Shown here: positions 52,461 through 61,026 of the stretch, one piece after another | Layout: each line of letters begins with the position of its first letter | Position numbering within the stretch: position 1 is the first letter of the stretch | Source of the DNA: Chitinophagaceae bacterium | GTDB taxonomy: Bacteria > Bacteroidota > Bacteroidia > Chitinophagales > Chitinophagaceae | Reading direction: 5' to 3' | Assembly (NCBI GenBank): GCA_016710935.1 | Contig: JADJTY010000003.1 | Location: 124,001 to 188,000 of the forward strand | DNA length: 64,000 nucleotides | Notes under the pieces: model-generated | The model's input: the letters and a program-made list of their open reading frames with translations, nothing else | The model's database searches: none | What the model was told of the DNA's origin: nothing | Translations under genes and position numbers: made by a program

Positions 52461-54812
52461 TTATTTTTTATTTATTTTCAATGCTTCGTTCTTATCCCAG
52501 ATACCCCAACCTGCACCAACCTTTCCTTCCTGTTTGGTTTTCCAGGATTCATCAAATGATGAAAAATAAAAAAGTTCTGTGTTTTTATTTTTTGCCCAAT
52601 CCTGCACAGTAACAAAATACTTCATGGCATTTAACCTGGAAGGTTTTGCCGCTTCCACATTTTCTCCTATATCCGGCCAGCCTGTTTCTGTAATGATCAC
52701 TTTTTTACCATTGGCTGCCTGTTGGGTTAATTCAATCATCCTGTTTAAATAAGACAGTGCAAAGGTATTCTCTGCCCCTTCCCAGTAAGGATAACAGTTT
52801 ATTAAAATTACATCGCAGGCATTTATTAAAGCAGGCCGGTCAAGAAACTGGTAGTAGGCATCTACATATCCTACGGGAATAGAATCCGGCAATGCTTCTC
52901 TTACTCTTTTTATGTATTGTAACAGTTCCTGCTCAGATATTTCTGCACGATGTAATACTTCATTTCCAACTGCAGCAATATCAACCAAACCCGACTTAGC
53001 CAAACTGATCAGCGATTCAATTTCCTTTTCATTTCTGGCCTTATCATCACTGATCCATGCACCAACCAATGTTTTTAATCCTTTTTGATGAGCCATTTCC
53101 GGTATTAATTCATTTCCTTCGGTACAGGAGAAAGACCTGATCCATTTTGTATGCGGTGTAATTAAATCCAGTCTTCTGCGAATTTGATCTGCAGATAAAA
53201 TATCTCCTGTTTCCTGTCCTTCTGTATAAGGACTAAAACATAAACCGTGAACACCCTCATTTAAAATGGCAGCATACTGTGCATTGATCTCAGGCTCAGT
53301 TTTTGAACTCAGGTCCAGACCGGTTACCGCATTTACCGTAAACCCGTTCTTTTCCAGAGAAAGTAATTTTCCGGAAAGATATGCAGATGATTGTTTGTTT
53401 TTACGGTTTTTTCTTAGGGCCAATTCAGCACTGATTTCTCTGGCTTTTTCTTCATTAACATCATAATCTCTCATGACCCAAATGGCAATTAAAGTTCCGA
53501 TCATCGGAATAGCAGAGAAAAATAGTCTCAACTCAAACATCGTTTCAATCGTTTGTGTTGGTGCTCCTGATTTAAAATTAATTAATGATAAAATTAATCC
53601 ACTTAAGAGACCTGCAATAGCTAATCCGAATTTTACCATCCACCAGTAAATTGCTCCAAATATTCCTTCTCTTCTTTTTCCGGTGTTTAATTCATCAATA
53701 TCAATTACATCCGAAGTCATAGACATCATTAAGGTAAATAAACTACCAATGCCAAAAGAAATAAAAGGCAATGCAAATAAAAACAAATAAGGTTTTCCTG
53801 GTACAAATAAAAACAGTAGAGAAACGTATCCAATAATTGATATGCTTTGCGACCAAATAAAAGCTTTCTTTTTTCCCATTAGTTTCGACATTCTTGAAAC
53901 AATAGGAATAATCAAAATTGTTGTAAAAATTGCAGCTACGCTTCCAAATAATGTTGGCCAAATCCCTTCTCCGGAACCCGTAAACAGATAATACTTGATA
54001 ATAAAATAAGAAAAACCTGCAGTGGTATTAAAAGCATTAAAAATAAAAAATGTTGCTATACATAATTTTTTAAACGGAACAATTTTTAATGCTTCTTTAA
54101 ATCCTTGTATAATCAAATCAAAACTTCTGCTTGCATTTGCTAAAGTTAAAGGTTCGTAATTTTCATTTAAAGTTGATTTGCTTTTTATGAATACACCTGG
54201 TACAATTGCTAAAATTGTACAAAAAACAGCAACATAAATGGCTAAAGTTCTGGTAGCGACCTCCCCTGAAGGAAATAAAGATCTGTCGGCCATTATAACC
54301 CATAACCAAGGTGCAAATACCCATGCCAATTGACCAATTAATTGAGCTGTAGCCATAATACTGGTTCGCTCATGAAAATCGTTACTCATTTCGTATCCCA
54401 TTGCTACATAAGGAACGCTGAAAATAGTAATACCTAAATAAAAGAGTAATGAAACCAATAAGAAATAGATGAAATTAAAATTGACAGAATTTGAAGTGTA
54501 CAATTGCCACATAAAAGCGAAAGAAAGACCTGTGATAACAGCTCCTATTATAACATATTGCCTGCGTCTTCCCCATTTAGACTTTGTGTTATCTGAAATG
54601 AAGCCCATAACCGGGTCTGTAATTGCATCAAATAGTTTAGGAACAAAATATATAACCCCAAGCATCCAACCAGGAAATCCTAAATTTTCAATTAAAATTA
54701 CGATGAAAATACCCAGCACTGCAGGAAACAATTGGTTTGCCAACATACCTAATCCAAAAGCTATCTTTTGCCCCATCGGAACCATATTTGCCGGACTTGA
54801 ATTATTTGACAT
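52461..54812 (-). CDS. Sugar:cation symporter (GPH/MelB-type MFS) fused to a cytoplasmic GH17 domain
   Basis: One continuous 783-residue frame. Residues 1-450 are a 12-helix glycoside-pentoside-hexuronide symporter with PKLFDAITDPVMGFISDNT, KWGRRRQY and TSDVIDIDELNTGKRREGIFGA. A charged linker (451-475) leads to a complete GH17 barrel (about 480-783) with acid/base E618 (AVGNEVLHRA) and nucleophile E709 (VIITETGWPDIGEN). An even number of helices puts the enzyme in the cytoplasm. The likely role is import of beta-1,3-glucan oligosaccharides with immediate cleavage. No stop or shift separates the halves. The transporter half is visibly richer in A+T than the rest. Confidence 0.9.
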   Translation of the reverse strand: MSNNSSPANMVPMGQKIAFGLGMLANQLFPAVLGIFIVILIENLGFPGWMLGVIYFVPKLFDAITDPVMGFISDNTKSKWGRRRQYVIIGAVITGLSFAFMWQLYTSNSVNFNFIYFLLVSLLFYLGITIFSVPYVAMGYEMSNDFHERTSIMATAQLIGQLAWVFAPWLWVIMADRSLFPSGEVATRTLAIYVAVFCTILAIVPGVFIKSKSTLNENYEPLTLANASRSFDLIIQGFKEALKIVPFKKLCIATFFIFNAFNTTAGFSYFIIKYYLFTGSGEGIWPTLFGSVAAIFTTILIIPIVSRMSKLMGKKKAFIWSQSISIIGYVSLLFLFVPGKPYLFLFALPFISFGIGSLFTLMMSMTSDVIDIDELNTGKRREGIFGAIYWWMVKFGLAIAGLLSGLILSLINFKSGAPTQTIETMFELRLFFSAIPMIGTLIAIWVMRDYDVNEEKAREISAELALRKNRKNKQSSAYLSGKLLSLEKNGFTVNAVTGLDLSSKTEPEINAQYAAILNEGVHGLCFSPYTEGQETGDILSADQIRRRLDLITPHTKWIRSFSCTEGNELIPEMAHQKGLKTLVGAWISDDKARNEKEIESLISLAKSGLVDIAAVGNEVLHRAEISEQELLQYIKRVREALPDSIPVGYVDAYYQFLDRPALINACDVILINCYPYWEGAENTFALSYLNRMIELTQQAANGKKVIITETGWPDIGENVEAAKPSRLNAMKYFVTVQDWAKNKNTELFYFSSFDESWKTKQEGKVGAGWGIWDKNEALKINKK

Positions 54813-54848
54813 AATGAATGAATTTTGAGTGACGCATGTAGTTTGGTT

Positions 54849-56342
54849 TTAAGATTTTATTATTACTGTTTGCAACGCTTTTGCGCTGATTGAAATATTT
54901 TTTGTTTTATTATTCAGTTGTATGGCAATGGTTTTTGCCTGTTCTGTTGGGTTAAAAAGAACCAGGGCTATACTCCCATCCGGATTTTTTACAGCCGTAG
55001 CCAACAGTTCTTTATCAGCAATGGTGCAACCGATCTTTACCGCACCCGGCCTGATGAATTTGCTGAAATGCGCCATCGTATAATACAAGGGTGTAAAATA
55101 AACTTCATCCTTTTCCGGATCAACGATAACAGGAGCAGTACACCAGTTTTTAAACCAGTTTGGTCCACCCTGTTTATCTAAAACCATGTTCCAGTCTACC
55201 CAGCCATCTACCCAATTGTTCAAACATCCGATTATATCAACTGCGTAGCGGTTAACAGGTGCATATTTAGGATGCAGGTATTTGTCCTTTTCACTTGCCC
55301 AATCCCAGCCCCAGTCTGTAGCTTCTTTTTTCCAATACCAGGCATCATCGTTCCAATGCGGAATTTCTGAATCTACACAGGCTTCTGTTTGAATCAGGTA
55401 TTTACCGGGTGCTTTTTTATGTGCATATTGCAATGCCTCCGGAAATACTTCATACGTACTTTCATACCAGTGAATGGCAGTACCGGCATAATATTTTGAT
55501 GTGCTGTCATTTTTATACATGGCATCAACCCATTCTTTTATGCCTGCCCTGTTTTGGTCATAGCCCAATATTTTTACATTTGCTTTTCCATTGGCTGCTA
55601 ATATTGGCCCCATATGGTTTTGTACAAAAGCAGTCATTTCTTCCGGAGAGAAATGCATACTTTCCCAGTTATTCCCGTTGCCATGCGGCTCATTTACTAC
55701 AGTAAGTGCCCAGATATCGATACCTTCTTTTTTGTAGGCTTCTACATATTTTGAATAGTACAAAGCCCAGGTATCGTTATATTCAGGCAGCAATTTTCCG
55801 CCAACCCAATTATTGTTGTCTTTCATCCACGGTGGTGCAGTCCAGGGAGATGCAATGATCTTAAACCCATCCTTAGAAATAGATTTTGCTTCCAGTATCA
55901 AGGGTATCAGGTTGTTTTTTTTATCTGCTTCTATTGAAAAGCTATCCAGTTTTTTATCTCCGGCAACCATGGCATAGGCATAATGTTTCAAAGAAAAATC
56001 GCAGGAATTAATATGCGTACGGGTTAATGAATAGTTGGCACCGGCTTCACTAAAATAAGCATCCAATATTTTTTTACGGTTTGCAGCACTTAACCGATAT
56101 AGCAAATGCGCCGACGATTCGGTAAATGAACCTCCAAAGCCGGTTATGGTTTGAAATTTTTCTTCCGGATTGATGGTTACTGCCACCGGGTTTTCTCCGG
56201 TTGAAAATTCAGTTATTTTTTTAAGTGAATTTCCCTGTGCAGAAGTTTCATATACTTCAGTTTCCAGATCATTTGATACGTTACAACTAATCATTGTGGC
56301 AGCCATAATAAAAGGTATTACCAAAAAAATGTTTTTTCCCAT
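54849..56342 (-). CDS. GH30 family glycoside hydrolase lipoprotein (probable beta-1,6-glucanase)
   Basis: The 497-residue lipoprotein has a lipobox ending at C20 (ATMISC). The GH30 barrel carries FQTITGFGGSFTESSAH, the acid/base in LTVVNEPHG (E218) and the nucleophile in LIQTEACVD (E320). A small C-terminal beta domain follows. SPWTAPPWMKDNN and NNWVDGWVDWNMVLD are classic for the GH30_1/GH30_3 group (glucosylceramidase or beta-1,6-glucanase). In a laminarin-type locus, beta-1,6-glucanase acting on branches is the better guess. Confidence 0.9.
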   Translation of the reverse strand: MGKNIFLVIPFIMAATMISCNVSNDLETEVYETSAQGNSLKKITEFSTGENPVAVTINPEEKFQTITGFGGSFTESSAHLLYRLSAANRKKILDAYFSEAGANYSLTRTHINSCDFSLKHYAYAMVAGDKKLDSFSIEADKKNNLIPLILEAKSISKDGFKIIASPWTAPPWMKDNNNWVGGKLLPEYNDTWALYYSKYVEAYKKEGIDIWALTVVNEPHGNGNNWESMHFSPEEMTAFVQNHMGPILAANGKANVKILGYDQNRAGIKEWVDAMYKNDSTSKYYAGTAIHWYESTYEVFPEALQYAHKKAPGKYLIQTEACVDSEIPHWNDDAWYWKKEATDWGWDWASEKDKYLHPKYAPVNRYAVDIIGCLNNWVDGWVDWNMVLDKQGGPNWFKNWCTAPVIVDPEKDEVYFTPLYYTMAHFSKFIRPGAVKIGCTIADKELLATAVKNPDGSIALVLFNPTEQAKTIAIQLNNKTKNISISAKALQTVIIKS

Positions 56343-56348
56343 TACTTA

Positions 56349-57599
56349 TTATTTTTTAATTAATGCAGCAGGCGTTTTAACATCCAGCCATAAAGCGGCT
56401 TCATTACCATTGTATGTTTTTGTAACAGGCTTACCATCGCGGGTTAAACCCTTAAAAATGCCCCGGTCAACCAACTCCCAAAGGGCATACTTGGCCTGGC
56501 CCTGTAAATTGATCAATCCAAAATGATTTTCGGAGCCCAATGCATTTTTACTGTCTTTCCATTGCTCATCAAAAGCTTCAAAATAAAAAAGAGAGATATT
56601 TTCTTTATCAGCCCATGCGTTCATCAGTTTGTAATACACCGCCGATTTATATTCATCGGTTGCTTTTGAACCGGCATTGCCATACAATTCACTGGCTGTA
56701 GAAGCCCAACCGGTTTCACCAATATGAATTGGTTTTTGTACACCCAACGATTTCATATAATTTGAAACACTGGTATACTGACTGATTGCATAATCTCTTG
56801 CCCTCATCATAGCGGCATCTATTTTCTCTTTTTCAGATAAGTTTTTTTCACTTTCCAAAATGCCCCAAAATGCAGGATTATAATGGGTGTCGTGCATGGG
56901 ATAGGTATGCATCGAAATGTAATCAACGGTTTTGATCAACTTAGTGAGATCTTCTACATGATACGATTTATCTCCCCCACCCCAGGAGGCAAAATTGTCG
57001 GATGTGGTGACCCATACATCTTTTGATAATTTCCCTTGCTTCTTCAGATCCTGCAAATGATTTACCCATTTTAATATGATACCCGGATCTACATAATAAC
57101 TCGATGCCCATTTTACCATTGCTTCATTGCCAACAGCAATGATCTTTACAATATCAGGATATTCATTTGCCAGTTTTACCGCTTCGGCTATTTCAACCGG
57201 GTTGCGTTCGCTGTCTTCATTTCGGATGGGTGTGTTTGCGGTCCAGGAGTTTTTAGCATCTATCCAGGCACCCAGCATCACATACATTTCAAAACCGGGA
57301 TCCGCTTTCTTTAATGCACTGATGGCTTTTAATAAACTGGAAGCTTCTGTATGATGCACATTATAGGTTCTGAGCACTTTAATGTTCATGGCCGAAAGTA
57401 TTTTTAAATCTTCGGTTATCTGGGCAACTGTAGGTTCAATATCCCTTGTTTTATCCCGGTAACCGCCATAACAAATACTTTTATAATTTACATTACCCAA
57501 TATCTTTTCAGCCGTAATATTTTGAGAAACTGAACTGCCCGTAATCTTTTGATTACAGGAAATAAACAGGAACAGTATGAAGTAGATCAGCTTATTCAT
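56349..57599 (-). CDS. GH17 family glycoside hydrolase lipoprotein
   Basis: The 416-residue enzyme has a lipobox at LFISC (C15), so it is membrane-anchored outside the cytoplasm, unlike the other GH17 proteins here. The acid/base is in IIAVGNEAMVKW (E159) and the nucleophile in IHIGETGWAS (E295). GYRDKTRDIEPTVAQI and FYFEAFDEQWKDS are also family-like. The gene start overlaps the stop of the phosphorylase-like gene by one base (TAATG). Confidence 0.87.
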   Translation of the reverse strand: MNKLIYFILFLFISCNQKITGSSVSQNITAEKILGNVNYKSICYGGYRDKTRDIEPTVAQITEDLKILSAMNIKVLRTYNVHHTEASSLLKAISALKKADPGFEMYVMLGAWIDAKNSWTANTPIRNEDSERNPVEIAEAVKLANEYPDIVKIIAVGNEAMVKWASSYYVDPGIILKWVNHLQDLKKQGKLSKDVWVTTSDNFASWGGGDKSYHVEDLTKLIKTVDYISMHTYPMHDTHYNPAFWGILESEKNLSEKEKIDAAMMRARDYAISQYTSVSNYMKSLGVQKPIHIGETGWASTASELYGNAGSKATDEYKSAVYYKLMNAWADKENISLFYFEAFDEQWKDSKNALGSENHFGLINLQGQAKYALWELVDRGIFKGLTRDGKPVTKTYNGNEAALWLDVKTPAALIKK

Positions 57600-60500
57600 T
57601 ATCTCAGCACTTCTTTGTTTATATAAACTTTTATTTGAGCAATTTCATTGGTTCTCCGGAAAATGGTATTACTTATTTCCCGGCTTAATACTGATGTATT
57701 CAGCAATTCAGTTTTACCATCGGTAAACAATACTTCTAGCTGATCAGCATCTGCCATTTTATAAATTACAGGTACCTGGCAAATGGTAAATGCTAAACTG
57801 TTTTTTTCAAGCATTAATTTTTTTGTGCTGCCATTTACCAAAATAAAGTTGGCCGGCGTTTCATTTTGTAAGAACTCATTTTTATGCAGCAGGTTGGGTT
57901 GAAAAACTAATTTCCCTCCTTTCATTTTTACGCCCAATTCTCCAATTCTTGATAAAATATCTTCTTTTACCTGTCCGGTCATTCCGGGCTGTTGTGCACC
58001 CTTGTTGAAAGGTGTATGCGAATACGGATCGGTAGGGAATGCACCATACACCTGCGGTGGCTTGTGCACGCCAATGCCTTCATTGATGTCGTAAAAATGT
58101 GCAACTAAACCATTGATGGTTTCTTTGTCAGCTTGCTGCTCAAAAGCCCTGGTACAGGTTTCTTCTACAGCCAGCAATAATTTAGAAACCATATGCCAGT
58201 AAATAGAACCCAAACCCTCGTAACCGAAGAAGGTACCTGACCTGCCGGTAAATTCTTTATGGCAAAAAACTTCTTCAAATACCTGGAGTATGACAGCGCT
58301 TTCTTTTTCAACCAGTGGGGTGTAACGCTTATCTAATTTTTTTAAAGCGGCATCTAAATCATTGGCATTTCTGAAATTTCCGTTGAAATGCAGTTCGCCA
58401 TGTATGTCTTTTTCAATAATAGAAAGGTTACCATCTTTCAGCAATTGCTTCAGCAGCAAAGACCTTTCTGCTGATTGTTGAGGTATCGTATTTTTATGTA
58501 AAAATTTCGGCAGGTTTTTATTGGGATAAAGAATATAACTGTTCTGATCGGGCCTGTACAGCGAACTGGTTTTAAGTGCATCCAATACTTTCAAACTTTG
58601 TTCTGCAGAAAGAAAACCGGAACTAAGCACAGCCACCTGCCCTTCCAGCATTTCGCTCAAATGAGCAACCTGCACTGTTTGATTATCATAAGAGATCAGG
58701 TTATAGGTATGGTACAGGTCATCGTTTCTTTTGTTTATTACGATAGCATGTTCCAGGAACTCATTGGCAGAACTGAAACAATCCAAAACCTGCTTTGCAG
58801 TAAGGGTTTTCTTTTTACCGCTGAAACCGTTTGTATATACCTCGCTCCTGTAATTACTGCCCGCCATGCCAAGGGAATCGGTTATCTTCTTTCTCTGGGT
58901 ATCATTTATTTGCCCGGAAAGATTGTCTTTGTATTGCTCAAATGTCTTTGCAATATTTTCAAAGAAGGTATATAATGCTGTGGAAACAGCCATTTCAGCC
59001 TGGGTATTCTTTTCAAAAACAGGCTGAACAAATTTTAAAAACCTGCGGAGGTAACAAAGCGTAACCATGGAAAGCCCGTTGCCTACCAAAGCATTATTGG
59101 CATCGTTCCATTCGGGTCTTTGTGTATTCATCCAGATACCGCCATCAGGTACAAAATTGCTCAGCTTGGAAAGTACGGTTGCCAATATTTTTTCACAAAA
59201 ACTAACCTGGTATATTTCGCCTGAAGTATCGGCCACCAATGAGCCATCGGCACCCATCCTGTTCATCCGCTCACGGATAGCGTGATCGCTTTTGTTATCA
59301 AATTCAATCGTGTCCTTTGGATTGCGTAAAATATCGGGATATGTTTTAATTCTGTAAGGAACATTGGCATACACAAAACCATTTGTATTCAATAGCTCCT
59401 GTATACGGCCCGGGCGGTGGTTCTCTAAAAATTCAAAAAACTTCAGCAGGTAAATGACCTGGTGATCGCCCCAGTAACCAATATACGACCAGGGGTTATC
59501 CGGTTCGATGGTTTCCCAGTCAAAACCGTCTTTGGTTACCCGGTAAGGATTGTATCCATCAAAAGTAGAAGCGTTTAAAAATTTAAAGATCATACCCTCT
59601 ATAAATTCCGGATAGGAATAAGCCAATGCTTCCCAGTTCTGAAAGATATCACGCCAGTTGCCCTGGTAATCTAAAATTTTTGAACCATCCACTTCACTTC
59701 TTGTATTAATGGAGAATTGGTTCCAGGGACGGCTGGGATCACCATGCCTGCGGCTGAATTTCAGTGGCAGGTATTCGGTGGCCAGTCGGAAAAAATGGAG
59801 GTTGTTTATTTTTTCTGCGACTGTTATCAAAGCCTGAACAGAAAAGGTTTCCGGCAGTTGTTGAATAGCAGATAGTACTGCTTCAAAAACAGGCTGATTG
59901 GCTTTTTGCAGGTAATTGCTGAAATCCCATTTCTCTACCTGGTAATTATCATCAAAAATGCCTCCCCGCATAATGTTGAACAGTGTATTGGAAAAATGCC
60001 TGGTATCTTTCAGGTCATCGGCAGTAAATTGTAAACCGTCAGATGAAGCAGTAAGCTTTACTAAATTTTCGGTTCCCAGTTTTACATCAGCCAATATTTT
60101 TTGGGACAGCTCTTTATCAGACTTTATAGTTTCAGAAAGCTGCACAATGCCGGCATGATTTTGGTTGACATTGATGATGATCATCCACTCCTTAACCTGA
60201 CCGGCAGCAAGTATTAATTCGCTCACTACCAAATAGGCGCCGGAATCTCCCTTAATATCTTCTTCCTGTTGCACAACGCCGTTTGCCCTGAAATTTTTTA
60301 ACTGTAATGAAGAGAGTAAGTGTGTTCTGTTATCCAAACCAATACAGAACGCTACATTAGCCTTTAAGGCCTCACTGGGTTCTGCCTTATCTACAATGAT
60401 TGCACTCAATGCAAAAATGCCCAGGCCGCTTTCCGGAATCAGTTCAGTACGCTTGTATGCATCGGCCAGGTTGCTGGCACTGTTTTGCAGATCGCTGCCC

Positions 60501-61024
60501 ACACCATAGGGAAGTATATTTTGTAACCCATCCAGTAGCTTCACTTTAACTGCCATATCTGACAGATTAACCAGCTTACCTGTTCTTACAAAACCATATT
60601 GATTGCTGGAACTCCATTGGTATGTAAAACAAAGCCCCAGATCTGTATTGATCTCTTCAAATACAATTTTATTACCGAATTTACTTTTGTAAAGGTTTCG
60701 GGATACGTTGAATTTGCCCGCTCCTCTAACTGAAAATGGTTCCCATAAATATTCCTGGTTATTTGTATAAACCCAAAATATGGATTTACTTCCGGTAGTT
60801 TCTGCAGAACCGGTTATTTTATCATCGGTATAATACGGAAAAAGGGCATGCTGTGCATCTTTTCTTCCGGCCGATACGCCCCCATTGCTTGCAATGAACA
60901 TCCAGTGATTTGAATCACTTACAATACTCATAAAAAATGGACGCATGCTGTCTACATCAGCAATTTTGTAAAAAACTTCTCCATCCATTTCAACCGGTAC
61001 AAGTTGGGTTTCTTCGTTTTTCAT
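57599..61024 (-). CDS. Probable beta-1,3-glucan phosphorylase (GH149/GH94-like), cytoplasmic
   Basis: A 1141-residue soluble protein without signal peptide. The N-terminal half is beta-sandwich-like (FMSIVSDSNHWMFIASNGG; LWEPFSVRGAGKFNVSRNLY). The middle is an alpha-barrel with YLPLKFSRRHGDPSRPWNQFSI, NWRDIFQNWEALAYSYP and YWGDHQVIYLLKFFEFL. The motif RPEWNDANNALVGNG (D641) parallels the DWND region holding the acid aspartate of GH94 phosphorylases. The size, about 1100 residues, matches beta-1,3-oligoglucan phosphorylases of GH149/GH161. Neighbouring cytoplasmic GH17 genes support that role. The exact family number needs a profile search. Confidence 0.72.
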   Translation of the reverse strand: MKNEETQLVPVEMDGEVFYKIADVDSMRPFFMSIVSDSNHWMFIASNGGVSAGRKDAQHALFPYYTDDKITGSAETTGSKSIFWVYTNNQEYLWEPFSVRGAGKFNVSRNLYKSKFGNKIVFEEINTDLGLCFTYQWSSSNQYGFVRTGKLVNLSDMAVKVKLLDGLQNILPYGVGSDLQNSASNLADAYKRTELIPESGLGIFALSAIIVDKAEPSEALKANVAFCIGLDNRTHLLSSLQLKNFRANGVVQQEEDIKGDSGAYLVVSELILAAGQVKEWMIIINVNQNHAGIVQLSETIKSDKELSQKILADVKLGTENLVKLTASSDGLQFTADDLKDTRHFSNTLFNIMRGGIFDDNYQVEKWDFSNYLQKANQPVFEAVLSAIQQLPETFSVQALITVAEKINNLHFFRLATEYLPLKFSRRHGDPSRPWNQFSINTRSEVDGSKILDYQGNWRDIFQNWEALAYSYPEFIEGMIFKFLNASTFDGYNPYRVTKDGFDWETIEPDNPWSYIGYWGDHQVIYLLKFFEFLENHRPGRIQELLNTNGFVYANVPYRIKTYPDILRNPKDTIEFDNKSDHAIRERMNRMGADGSLVADTSGEIYQVSFCEKILATVLSKLSNFVPDGGIWMNTQRPEWNDANNALVGNGLSMVTLCYLRRFLKFVQPVFEKNTQAEMAVSTALYTFFENIAKTFEQYKDNLSGQINDTQRKKITDSLGMAGSNYRSEVYTNGFSGKKKTLTAKQVLDCFSSANEFLEHAIVINKRNDDLYHTYNLISYDNQTVQVAHLSEMLEGQVAVLSSGFLSAEQSLKVLDALKTSSLYRPDQNSYILYPNKNLPKFLHKNTIPQQSAERSLLLKQLLKDGNLSIIEKDIHGELHFNGNFRNANDLDAALKKLDKRYTPLVEKESAVILQVFEEVFCHKEFTGRSGTFFGYEGLGSIYWHMVSKLLLAVEETCTRAFEQQADKETINGLVAHFYDINEGIGVHKPPQVYGAFPTDPYSHTPFNKGAQQPGMTGQVKEDILSRIGELGVKMKGGKLVFQPNLLHKNEFLQNETPANFILVNGSTKKLMLEKNSLAFTICQVPVIYKMADADQLEVLFTDGKTELLNTSVLSREISNTIFRRTNEIAQIKVYINKEVLR

Positions 61025-61026
61025 GC

